The notes under the pieces: generated by a model
Seen by the model: only the letters and a program-made list of their open reading frames with translations
The model's database searches: none
What the model was told of the DNA's origin: nothing
In this document: positions 25,872 through 33,321 of the stretch, piece after piece
Layout of the letters: each line of letters opens with the position of its first letter
How positions within the stretch are numbered: the stretch's first letter is position 1
Position numbers and translations under genes: made by a program
Assembly (NCBI GenBank): GCA_020025195.1
Contig: JAHHSN010000008.1
Coordinates: 1 to 57,775 of the forward strand
Reading direction: 5' to 3'
DNA length: 57,775 bases
Origin: Angelakisella sp.
GTDB taxonomy: Bacteria > Bacillota > Clostridia > Oscillospirales > Ruminococcaceae

Positions 25872-26756
25872 ATGACGGAGCGAATCACAGCGCTTTATCT
25901 CCGGCTTTCCCGGGAGGACGAGGGAACCGGGGAAAGCGAGAGCATCCATTCCCAAAGGGAGCTGCTCACCCGCTTTGCCGCGCGGGAGGGGCTGTCTCCC
26001 ACCTTAGAATATGTGGACGACGGCTGGTCGGGGACGGGGGCCGACCGCCCTGCCCTCCAGCGCCTTCTGGGGGACATAAAGGCCGGCACGGTCGGAACGG
26101 TTCTGGTCAAGGATCTTTCCCGCCTTGGGCGGAACATCACCCTCACCAGCTATCTGCTGGATGAATTTTTCCCGCGCCACCGGGTACGGCTCTGCGCCGT
26201 GGGGGATGACTGCGACACCGCCCGTGGGGACCGGCTCACCCATAAGATGGGCGTTCTCACCAATCTGATGAACGAATGGTACTCGGAAGATCTCTCCCAC
26301 AAAATAAGGGCCGCTCTGGATTCAAGACGCCGCGCGGGGGAGTTCCTCGGGAGCCGTCCGCCCTATGGCTACCGCCGCGACCCCTCTGACCGCCATCATC
26401 TCCTCCCTGAGCCGAAGACCGCCGCTGTTGTGCGGCACATCTTCTGTCTTTCCGCGGAAGGAATGAGTCTCCGCGCCATTGCCAAATTGCTCTCTGCGGA
26501 GGGCGTCCCGACGCCGCTTGCCACGGGGAAAAATTCCTCTTCCCCCTGGAGTCCCGCCACGGTGGGGAAAATCCTGCGGCACCCGGTCTACCGCGGGGCA
26601 CTGGCGCAGGGACGGAGCCACCGGGTATCCTATAAGTGCCGGCAGGTCTTTTCTCTCCCGCCGGAGGAATGGGTGGTGGTGGAGGGCTGCCACGAGCCGC
26701 TCGTCTCCCCCGCCCTCTGGGAGCGGGCGCAAAAGGGCGGGGGGAAAAAGGAATAG
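25872..26756 (+). CDS. Serine recombinase, short form
   Basis: A 294-residue protein of the large serine recombinase group. The N-terminal resolvase domain has the catalytic Ser13 (LYLRLSREDE), the arginine region GADRPALQ and the signature KDLSRLGRN (about residues 1-150). The recombinase DNA-binding domain follows (PYGYRRD about 163, RAIAKLLSAEGVPTP, then WSPATVGKILRHPVYRG near 230). It stops at HEPLVSPALWERAQ. The zinc-ribbon and coiled-coil domain that follows in typical 450-600-residue integrases is absent. The ATG at 25872 is behind GAGGTG, only 37 bases from the left core. It is the obvious candidate enzyme for insertion and excision of the feoB element. Activity of this short form is uncertain. 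Confidence 0.92.
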   Translation: MTERITALYLRLSREDEGTGESESIHSQRELLTRFAAREGLSPTLEYVDDGWSGTGADRPALQRLLGDIKAGTVGTVLVKDLSRLGRNITLTSYLLDEFFPRHRVRLCAVGDDCDTARGDRLTHKMGVLTNLMNEWYSEDLSHKIRAALDSRRRAGEFLGSRPPYGYRRDPSDRHHLLPEPKTAAVVRHIFCLSAEGMSLRAIAKLLSAEGVPTPLATGKNSSSPWSPATVGKILRHPVYRGALAQGRSHRVSYKCRQVFSLPPEEWVVVEGCHEPLVSPALWERAQKGGGKKE

Positions 26757-26830
26757 CCCCGAAAGCCCCGAGGTCCTTATTCCCGAGGGGATTTCGGGGG
26801 CAGCCCAGACGGAAAACGTTCCGGGCAGGC

Positions 26831-26866
26831 AAAAAAGACCGCCGTCCCAAAGGACAGCGGTCTTTT
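26831..26866. terminator. Bidirectional terminator between recombinase and hppA
   Basis: AAAAGACCGCcGTCC pairs with GGACaGCGGTCTTTT around CAAA. Confidence 0.9.
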
Positions 26867-26900
26867 ATTGTTTCCTATATGGGGTCAGCCAAGCTCCGAA

Positions 26901-28985
26901 TTACAGGATGGAGAAGTTGACGACCAGCGCAGCGAATACGATGGAAACCATCGAAAGCAGCTTGATGAGGATGTTGATCGCGGGGCCGGAAGTATCCTTG
27001 AAGGGGTCGCCGACGGTATCGCCGACAACAGCCGCCTTGTGGGCATCGCTGCCCTTGCCGCCGTGAACACCGCTCTCGATGTACTTCTTGGCGTTATCCC
27101 ATGCGCCGCCGGAGTTCGCCATGAAGATGGCAAGCAGGAAGCCGGTAACGGTCGCGCCGCCCAGCATACCGACAACGCCCTTGAAGCCGAGGATCATACC
27201 GACAACAATGGGGGTCACAACACCGACGATGGTGGGAAGGATCATCTCATGGAGGGAAGCCTTGGTGCAGAGGTCTACGCAGCGGGCATAGTCCGCATCC
27301 GCCTTGCCTTCCATCAGACCGGTGATCTCCTTGAACTGACGACGAACCTCAACCACAACACTCTTGGCGGCACGGCCGACAGACTGCATGGTGAGCGCGG
27401 CAAACACGAAGGGCAGGCAGCCGCCGATGAATACACCGACGAGCACCAGCGGGTTCATGAGGGAGAAGTCGTTGGGGTTGATAACCGCGCCGACTTCCTG
27501 AACCTTCTCGATGTAGGAAGCGATGAGGGCGAGAGCGGTCAGAGCCGCGGAACCGATGGCAAAGCCCTTACCGGTCGCAGCGGTGGTGTTTCCGAGGGAA
27601 TCGAGGGCGTCGGTGCGCTCACGAACCTCAGGCTCCAGACCGGCCATCTCGGCAATACCGCCGGCGTTATCGGCAACAGGGCCGTAAGCGTCGGTCGCGA
27701 GGGTGATGCCGAGGGTGGAAAGCATACCAACTGCCGCAAGAGCGATGCCGTAAAGTCCCATGCTGGAAGAAGCGGCGCCGCCGGAGAGGAAGTAGGCCAG
27801 CAGGATGCAGATCGAAACGATGACGATGGGAAGGATGGTGGAAAGCATACCGAGACCGAGGCCGCCGATCATAATAGTGGCAGAGCCGGTCAGAGCGGTA
27901 TCCGCCAGATTCTGAGTAGGCTTATAGGAATCGGAAGTGAAGTACTCGGTGGAAAGGCCAATCAGCACTCCGGCAACCAGACCGGAAAGGATGGCAAAGT
28001 AGAGACCGTTGTACTCCGAACCGAGGACCGCACGAACCAGGAAGAACGCAGCCACAGCAATGATGACAGCGCTGAGGTTGGTGCCGCGGCGCAGCGCGGA
28101 GAGCAGGGTCTTCTGGTCGGTGCTTTCACCGGTGCGGACAAAGAAGGTGCCGATGAGGGAGGCGAGGATGCCGACTGCCGCCATGATCATGGGGAGGGCC
28201 ATCGCCTTCATGCTGCCGCTGAACGCCGCAACACCGAGAGCGGAGGCAGAAATAACGGAGCTGACATAGGACTCATAGAGGTCGGCGCCCATGCCGGCAA
28301 CATCGCCGACGTTATCACCGACGTTATCCGCGATAACAGCGGGGTTACGGGGGTCATCCTCGGGGATGCCCGCCTCGACCTTACCAACGAGGTCGGCGCC
28401 GACGTCAGCAGCCTTGGTGTAGATACCGCCGCCGACACGGGCAAAGAGTGCCATAGAGGAAGCGCCCATACCGAAGGTCAGCATCGCGCTGGTGATGGCG
28501 GAAGCCTCCAGCTTGAAAACGAACTTCAGCAGTGCGAACCAGATGGAAATGTCGAGCAGACCGAGACCGACAACGGTGAAGCCCATGACGGAGCCGGCGG
28601 AAAACGCGACGCGCAGACCACGGTTCAGGCCTTCACGGCAGGCATTCGCGGTACGGCAGTTCGCCGCGGTCGCGATGCGCATTCCGATGAAGCCGGAAAG
28701 GCCGGAAAAGAAGCCGCCGGTGACAAAGGCGAACGGTACGAACCAGGTGAGCAGTCCGGCAAACGCCATGATGCAAAGAATCACGAACATGCAGATAAAG
28801 AAGATTCCGACCACGGTGTACTGACGCTTCAGATAAGCGTTCGCACCCTCGCGGATCGAAGCGGAGATCTTCTGCATCAGCGGGGTACCTTCGGAGAAGC
28901 TCATGACTTTCTTCGCGGTGATGATCGCGAAGACAAGCGCAATGATTGAGCCCATGAAGGTCAGCAAAACAAGATATTTCTCCAT
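26901..28985 (-). CDS. hppA: K+-dependent membrane pyrophosphatase (H+ or Na+ pump)
   Basis: A 694-residue integral membrane pump that couples PPi hydrolysis to ion export. It has about 16 hydrophobic helices and intact catalytic loops: DVGADLVGKVEAGIPEDDP, then IADNVGDNVGD. GNTTAATGKGF carries Ala at the position that is Lys in K+-independent enzymes, so K+ dependence is predicted. The gate Glu in GADLYESY is placed as in Na+-pumping members, so Na+ transport is possible but not provable here. I chose the ATG at 28985, behind AAGGAGG at a rather long 12-base spacing. The gene is complete, has its own promoter and lies wholly inside the element that splits feoB, an unusual place for such a pump. 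Confidence 0.95.
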   Translation of the reverse strand: MEKYLVLLTFMGSIIALVFAIITAKKVMSFSEGTPLMQKISASIREGANAYLKRQYTVVGIFFICMFVILCIMAFAGLLTWFVPFAFVTGGFFSGLSGFIGMRIATAANCRTANACREGLNRGLRVAFSAGSVMGFTVVGLGLLDISIWFALLKFVFKLEASAITSAMLTFGMGASSMALFARVGGGIYTKAADVGADLVGKVEAGIPEDDPRNPAVIADNVGDNVGDVAGMGADLYESYVSSVISASALGVAAFSGSMKAMALPMIMAAVGILASLIGTFFVRTGESTDQKTLLSALRRGTNLSAVIIAVAAFFLVRAVLGSEYNGLYFAILSGLVAGVLIGLSTEYFTSDSYKPTQNLADTALTGSATIMIGGLGLGMLSTILPIVIVSICILLAYFLSGGAASSSMGLYGIALAAVGMLSTLGITLATDAYGPVADNAGGIAEMAGLEPEVRERTDALDSLGNTTAATGKGFAIGSAALTALALIASYIEKVQEVGAVINPNDFSLMNPLVLVGVFIGGCLPFVFAALTMQSVGRAAKSVVVEVRRQFKEITGLMEGKADADYARCVDLCTKASLHEMILPTIVGVVTPIVVGMILGFKGVVGMLGGATVTGFLLAIFMANSGGAWDNAKKYIESGVHGGKGSDAHKAAVVGDTVGDPFKDTSGPAINILIKLLSMVSIVFAALVVNFSIL

Positions 28986-29375
28986 TAGTGTTTTATGCCT
29001 CCTTGTGTAATAACTATAAACGTCTATCAAATAATACCCAAAAAATCCTTGCTTGTCAAGCAAGATGACCGGGGAAACCGGGGCAAAAATAGACAAATTT
29101 CTTCCCGCAAAGGTAGATATTTCGGCGAATCACAGAACACGAAAACGCCCTGTTTTCCTATAAATACGCCGCATCACCATGCTAAAAAATTAACAATCCA
29201 TTGTCCGGTTCTGCCTCCCGTTCGCTTCTTTGTGGATGTTACACAAGATTTTTGGGGCCCGGGCGAGCCTTGGGAAACGGTTTTACAAGGTCCCGCGCCA
29301 AGCCCCCGGAGCCGCTGGCGTCCGCTTTTCCCTTTTGGACTGTCTTTTTTCACGCCCTCCCCTGTCGCCTCACCC
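28986..29375. other. Right-end non-coding part of the feoB element
   Basis: About 390 bases with the hppA promoter and ribosome-binding site at its left. Between 29100 and 29370 I see no gene with a credible start, and no recognisable excisionase. The last 20 bases carry the right attachment arm. Confidence 0.5.
29031..29060 (-). promoter_or_regulatory. hppA promoter with overlapping palindrome
   Basis: Minus strand TTGACA, 18-bp spacer, TATTAT. The -35 lies inside the inverted repeat CTTGCTTG-t-CAAGCAAG (29049-29065), a possible operator. Confidence 0.65.
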
Positions 29376-29381
29376 TGTGGT
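29362..29381. other. Right attachment site of the feoB element
   Basis: Element arm CTGTCGCC (29362-29369), then TCACCC and the core TGTGGT (29376-29381), then feoB sequence. The arm is the inverse of GGCGACAG at 25837-25844. Confidence 0.8.
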
Positions 29382-30410
29382 AAGGGCCTGCTTTCCCGAG
29401 GCGCGGCACTTTTTGAAGCAGGCGTCCAGGTTGAACGCCATGCGCGGCAGGTAGCCCGCATCCTCCAGAAGGGTAAAGAGCGGGAAAAAGATTGCCATCG
29501 GCGGGAGCATCACCGAAACCACCCACGCCAGCACCCGGTAGACCCCGTGCGCCAGCAGGTCTGCCGTCCAGAGGGGAAGTCCCCAGCGGCAAAGCCCCCG
29601 GTAAAGAGGAAGCTCCATCCCCATGAGCCAATCCCCCAGCGCATCGGAAAAGATATTCGCGCCGGCAATGGTCAGCCAGAACACCCCCGCCAAGAGAAGG
29701 AGCATCACCGGAACGCCGGTTGCCGCCCGGGTGAAGAAGCGGTCCAGCCGCCGGTCCCGCGGGCTGTAGCCCTCCTCGCCGTGCTGTGCCGTGAGCCGGA
29801 CGAGCTCCGCCGCCCGCCGCACCTGATCCTCAGCAGGGGTCGCCGCGGGAAGGACCTCCCCCTTCTCCCCACTCCTTGCCGCCGCTGCCGCCTCGGTGAG
29901 CAGCCGCCGCAGCCCCTTTCCGCTTCTTGCCTCGGTAGGAACGACCGGCACGCCCAGCTCCTCGGAAAGCCGCGCAGCGTCAATGGTGATCCCCTTTTTC
30001 CGCGCCTCCTCCGAGAGATTGAGCGCGACCACTGTTTTGGGGCAGCGCTCGATCACCTGAAGGGCCAGCGGCAGGCTCCGGGCAAGGCAGGTCGCATCGC
30101 AGATGGCAATGACGGCGTCCGCCTCCCCACTCAGGATAAAGTCCCGGGCAACTTCCTCCTCGGGCGAGTCGCTCTGGAGTGAATAACAGCCGGGCAGGTC
30201 GATGAGTTTTATTTTTTCCCGGCCCCCGCGGCAGAAGCCCTCCGCCACCGTGACCGTCTTTCCCGGCCAGTTGCCGGTATGCTGATTGAGCCCCGTCAGG
30301 GTATTGAACACCGTGCTTTTCCCCACATTGGGGTTTCCGGCCAACGCCAGACACAGCGGCTTTTCCCCGCCGGCCCGACGGCCGGTTTTCTCTCTTTCCT
30401 TCATGGTCAT
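29370..30410 (-). CDS. feoB: FeoB N-terminal part (gene split by element)
   Basis: 346 codons. The N-terminal G domain has G1 GNPNVGKST (about residues 24-32), switch region GNWPGKTVTV, G3 DLPG and a G4 position reading NLSE instead of the usual NxxD. A helical spacer, then the first Gate domain (GVFWLTIAGANIFSDALGD to MLPPMAIFFPLFTLLED), follows. After QALTT it runs into element sequence and stops after one extra Gly at TGA 29370-29372. The ATG at 30410 sits close to AAAAGGGGG. No feoA gene is present next to it. A protein truncated after Gate 1 should not transport iron. Confidence 0.9.
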   Translation of the reverse strand: MTMKEREKTGRRAGGEKPLCLALAGNPNVGKSTVFNTLTGLNQHTGNWPGKTVTVAEGFCRGGREKIKLIDLPGCYSLQSDSPEEEVARDFILSGEADAVIAICDATCLARSLPLALQVIERCPKTVVALNLSEEARKKGITIDAARLSEELGVPVVPTEARSGKGLRRLLTEAAAAARSGEKGEVLPAATPAEDQVRRAAELVRLTAQHGEEGYSPRDRRLDRFFTRAATGVPVMLLLLAGVFWLTIAGANIFSDALGDWLMGMELPLYRGLCRWGLPLWTADLLAHGVYRVLAWVVSVMLPPMAIFFPLFTLLEDAGYLPRMAFNLDACFKKCRASGKQALTTG

Positions 30411-30460
30411 GCGCCCCCTTTTATGCCTCATTCTATGCGGCGGTCGGCCGTGCGTGCCTA

Positions 30461-30498
30461 TAAAAAAGCGAACCCTCCCGGAAATGGAGGGCTCGCTT
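30461..30498 (-). terminator. mscS terminator
   Basis: On the minus strand AAGCGAgCCCTCC pairs with GGAGGGtTCGCTT and is followed by TTTTT. Confidence 0.88.
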
Positions 30499-30512
30499 CG
30501 GCGGCAGGGCTA

Positions 30513-31346
30513 TTATTTTTCGTTCTTAGGGACTTCCTTTAAATGAATGTCCATCTGGTTGAAGGGGATCTCAATGCCGTTTCGGTCCAGGGTCTCCTTA
30601 GTCCGGCGGTTGAGCTCCCAAAGTTCGTTCCAGTAGTCCTCCTGCTTCACCCAGCAGCGGACGCCGAGGTTGACCGAGGAGGCGGCCAGCGCACTCACAA
30701 AGACGACGGTATCCTCTTTTCGGATGACCTTTTCGGAGGAATTGACCATCTCGGTCAGCGCCCGAATGGCAAGGTTGATATCCGCGTCATAGGCGACGCC
30801 CACAGTGATATCGATGCGGCGGGTCTCACAGCCGGAGAAGTTGATGATATTGCTGTTGGAGAGCGAGCCGTTCGGCACGGTGATGACCCGGTTGTCCGGT
30901 GTGGTCATCGAAGTATAGCAAAGGCCGATGTCATTGACGGTGCCCTGAATCTCCTCATTGAGCTTCACATAGTCCCCCACGCGGAAGGGGTGGAGGAACA
31001 GGAGCAGGACGCCGCCCGCAAAGTTGCTGAGGCTTCCCTGAAGGGCAAGACCGATGGCGACGCCGGCGGAGCCCAGGAGTGCGACAAAGGTCGCCGTGGG
31101 AAGTCCGATCAGATCCGCGATGAAATAGATGATGAGCGCCCAAAGCACCACCTTGAGGAGCGAACGGATGAATTTCCGGAAGCCGATGTCCAGATGGGAG
31201 TATTTATCCAGCTCCGTCATTTTTCGGAGAAGGGCGTTGATGAGTTTGCGTCCCAGAAAAAAGACAACGATGACAAGCACGATCTTCCACAGCACGCTGA
31301 GGAGCGTGGGGGTGAGTTCGGTAAAAAAATCTTTGACTGCCGGCAT
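30513..31346 (-). CDS. mscS: Small-conductance mechanosensitive channel MscS
   Basis: A 277-residue membrane channel that releases solutes on hypo-osmotic shock. Three N-terminal helices are visible, with the pore-lining TM3 (FVALLGSAGVAIGLALQGSLSNFAGGVLLL, about 85-115). The beta domain starts FRVGDYVKLNEEIQGTV and the alpha/beta domain carries a VPNGSLSNSNIINFS motif (about 160-175). Its length matches the E. coli-type channel. It may be cotranscribed with the MGMT-like gene 40 bases upstream. Confidence 0.94.
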   Translation of the reverse strand: MPAVKDFFTELTPTLLSVLWKIVLVIVVFFLGRKLINALLRKMTELDKYSHLDIGFRKFIRSLLKVVLWALIIYFIADLIGLPTATFVALLGSAGVAIGLALQGSLSNFAGGVLLLFLHPFRVGDYVKLNEEIQGTVNDIGLCYTSMTTPDNRVITVPNGSLSNSNIINFSGCETRRIDITVGVAYDADINLAIRALTEMVNSSEKVIRKEDTVVFVSALAASSVNLGVRCWVKQEDYWNELWELNRRTKETLDRNGIEIPFNQMDIHLKEVPKNEK

Positions 31347-31386
31347 AACGGTTTCAGGTTCCTTTCTTTCGGTTCATTTTTCACGG

Positions 31387-31716
31387 TCAGGCCGAGGGGG
31401 CATCCCCCTTCCAGAGACAGCGCTCCAGATCCACCCGACCGTCCGGGAGGAAGCAGACGCCCTCTCCCCGGAGAAGCTCCCGCTGAATGTTCTCTCCGCC
31501 GAAGGCGAAGGACGCGGCAAGGCGCCCGTCCCGGAAGACCACCCGATGGCAGGGGATCACGCCGGGCCGGGGATTGCGGTGAAGCGCCTGCCCCACCACC
31601 CGCGCGCCGCGCGGATGACCCGCGAGGAACGCGATCTGTCCGTAGGTTGCGACACAGCCGGGCGGAATCATTTCCACCGCTCGGTAAATTCTCTCATAGA
31701 AGCCCGGATCGACCAT
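31387..31716 (-). CDS. MGMT-family DNA alkyl-repair-like protein
   Basis: A 109-residue protein equal to the DNA-binding/catalytic domain of O6-methylguanine-DNA methyltransferases. It contains the helix-turn-helix (VATYGQIAFLAGHPRGARVVGQAL) and the active-site PCHR (VIPCHRVV, Cys near residue 54). Because Cys is present, it is not an ATL protein with Trp at that place, although its short length is ATL-like. I chose the ATG at 31716 because AGAGGAG lies eight bases upstream. Methyl transfer activity is likely but unproven. Confidence 0.85.
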   Translation of the reverse strand: MVDPGFYERIYRAVEMIPPGCVATYGQIAFLAGHPRGARVVGQALHRNPRPGVIPCHRVVFRDGRLAASFAFGGENIQRELLRGEGVCFLPDGRVDLERCLWKGDAPSA

Positions 31717-31851
31717 ACCGTGTTCTCCTCTGCGGGCGGCGGCTTCCCCTTGTGAAAAGCGACCGTTTTTCTTTATTTTAGCACAAAACAACGCTTTCTG
31801 TCGAGTGCCGCCCCTCCTTCTCTTTTTTTCGGCGCTTCCGGCGCGCGGTAC

Positions 31852-31880
31852 TTGTAAAATAGTTAGAAACAAGGTAAGAT
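31852..31880 (+). promoter_or_regulatory. trkA-trkH promoter
   Basis: TTGTAA, 17-bp spacer, TAAGAT. It starts a leader of about 60 nt. Confidence 0.6.
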
Positions 31881-31949
31881 AATCAAAAGTAATGAGGTTG
31901 TTATTCCAATATCTGCCCCCTGTGGGGAAGAAAGTGAGATTCTGCATCT

Positions 31950-33311
31950 ATGAAAATCGTGGTAGTTGGCATTGGCAAGGTGGGGCACGCTCTGGCGGAG
32001 CACCTTGCCGAGGAGGGACATGACATCACCGTCATTGACCAGCGTCCCGATATCGTATCCCATACCTGCGACGTTCTGGACGTCATCGGCGCCGTCGGCA
32101 ACGGTGCCAGTTACCATGTGCAAAAGGAAGCGGGCGTGCAGAGTGCCGACCTGCTCATCGCCGCCTCGGACAGCGACGAGGTCAACCTGCTTTGCTGTCT
32201 GGTCGCAAAGAAGCTGGGCGTTTCCAACACCATCGCACGCGTCCGCAATCCTGAATATGAAAATCAGCTCGGGCTCATGATGAATGAGCTCGGCATTTCC
32301 CTTGCCATCAATCCCGAGCGGGAAACCGCGCGGGAAATCTCCCGCGTGCTGCGCTTCCCCATCGCCACCAAGGTGGAGACCTTTGCCAAAGGACGGGTAG
32401 AGCTGGTGGAATACCGCATTCCTCCCAAAAGCCCGTTGGCCGGGCTCCGGCTATCGGACATCGGGCACGCCATCCGGGCCCGCGTGCTGGTCTGCGCCGT
32501 ACAGAGGGGCGAGGAAGTCCTCATCCCCGACGGCAACTTTATCCTTCTGGAGGGCGACCGCATCAACATCACCGCGCCCATCGCGCAGATGGAGGACTTC
32601 TTCCGTCAGCTGGGGGCTTACCGTGACCGCGCCCACAATGTCATGATCATCGGCGCCGGCAAAATCAGCTATTACCTCACCAACCTGCTGCGCAAAATGT
32701 CCATCAAGGTCAAGGTGCTGGACCGGGACAAGACCCGCTGTGAAGCCTTCTCCCATTCCTTCCCCGACGTGCTGGTCATTGAGGGAGATGCCACCGACCA
32801 CGAGCTGCTCTCCGAGGAGGGGCTGGACAACTGCGACGCCTTTGTGGCGCTCACCGGGCTGGATGAGCTCAATATCATGCTCTCCATGTACGCCGGCGTG
32901 CATAAGGTGGGGCGCTCCATCGCCAAGGTCAACCGCAACTCCTTTGCCGAGATCGTCAGCAAGACCGGCATCGTGGAAAGCATCATCTCGGCCTCCGGCG
33001 TCACCGTGAACCGCATCGTGCAGTATGTCCGTGCCCTCGTCAACAGCTCCGGCTCCAACGTGCAGGCGCTGCACCGCATGGTGGACAACCGTGTGGAGGC
33101 GCTGGAATTCATCGTCGGGGCGGGCTCCCGTGTCATCGGCGTGCCGCTCAAAGAGCTTTCCACCAAGAGTGAACTGCTCATTGCCTGCATTCACCGCGCC
33201 GGCAGCACCGCCATCCTCCCCTCCGGTCAGGATGTCCTGCGGGAGGGCGACAGCGTAGTCATCGTCACCACCCGCACCGGACTCAATGACATCAACGACA
33301 TCTTAAAGTGA
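31950..33311 (+). CDS. trkA: Trk potassium system subunit TrkA
   Basis: A 453-residue cytoplasmic NAD-binding regulator with two complete RCK modules. The first Rossmann fold starts with VVGIGKVGHALAEHL (residues about 4-18). The second starts with VMIIGAGKISYYLTNLL (about 232-248). Each is followed by an RCK_C domain (about 145-220 and 375-453). Two-module TrkA proteins pair with TrkH, encoded 10 bases downstream. A clear ribosome-binding site is lacking (AAGTGAG is the best candidate), so translation may be modest. Confidence 0.94.
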   Translation: MKIVVVGIGKVGHALAEHLAEEGHDITVIDQRPDIVSHTCDVLDVIGAVGNGASYHVQKEAGVQSADLLIAASDSDEVNLLCCLVAKKLGVSNTIARVRNPEYENQLGLMMNELGISLAINPERETAREISRVLRFPIATKVETFAKGRVELVEYRIPPKSPLAGLRLSDIGHAIRARVLVCAVQRGEEVLIPDGNFILLEGDRINITAPIAQMEDFFRQLGAYRDRAHNVMIIGAGKISYYLTNLLRKMSIKVKVLDRDKTRCEAFSHSFPDVLVIEGDATDHELLSEEGLDNCDAFVALTGLDELNIMLSMYAGVHKVGRSIAKVNRNSFAEIVSKTGIVESIISASGVTVNRIVQYVRALVNSSGSNVQALHRMVDNRVEALEFIVGAGSRVIGVPLKELSTKSELLIACIHRAGSTAILPSGQDVLREGDSVVIVTTRTGLNDINDILK

Positions 33312-33321
33312 GGGAAATGCC

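Larger units (their letters stand above)
25829..29381. mobile_element. feoB-interrupting serine-recombinase element
   Basis: A 3,547-bp unit bounded by direct copies of TGTGGT (25829-25834 and 29376-29381) and lying inside feoB. It holds a recombinase gene reading inward from the left end, hppA in the opposite direction, and about 380 bases of mostly non-coding DNA at the right. Removing one core plus the intervening DNA joins the feoB halves exactly in frame (Q A L T T C M G F G). The element's own ends, when joined, form a 30-bp dyad typical of attP. No excisionase gene, transposase or terminal inverted repeat of a DDE element is visible. Whether it still excises is not known. Confidence 0.85.

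Noticed and set aside
26868..28949. Long plus-strand frame opposite hppA
   Set aside because: The product is Gly/Asp/His-rich nonsense, and hppA on the other strand has all family motifs.
25829..29381. The feoB insertion as an ordinary IS element or transposon
   Set aside because: No DDE transposase, no terminal inverted repeat of IS type and no conventional target duplication. The short shared core and dyad arms fit serine-recombinase site-specific insertion better.
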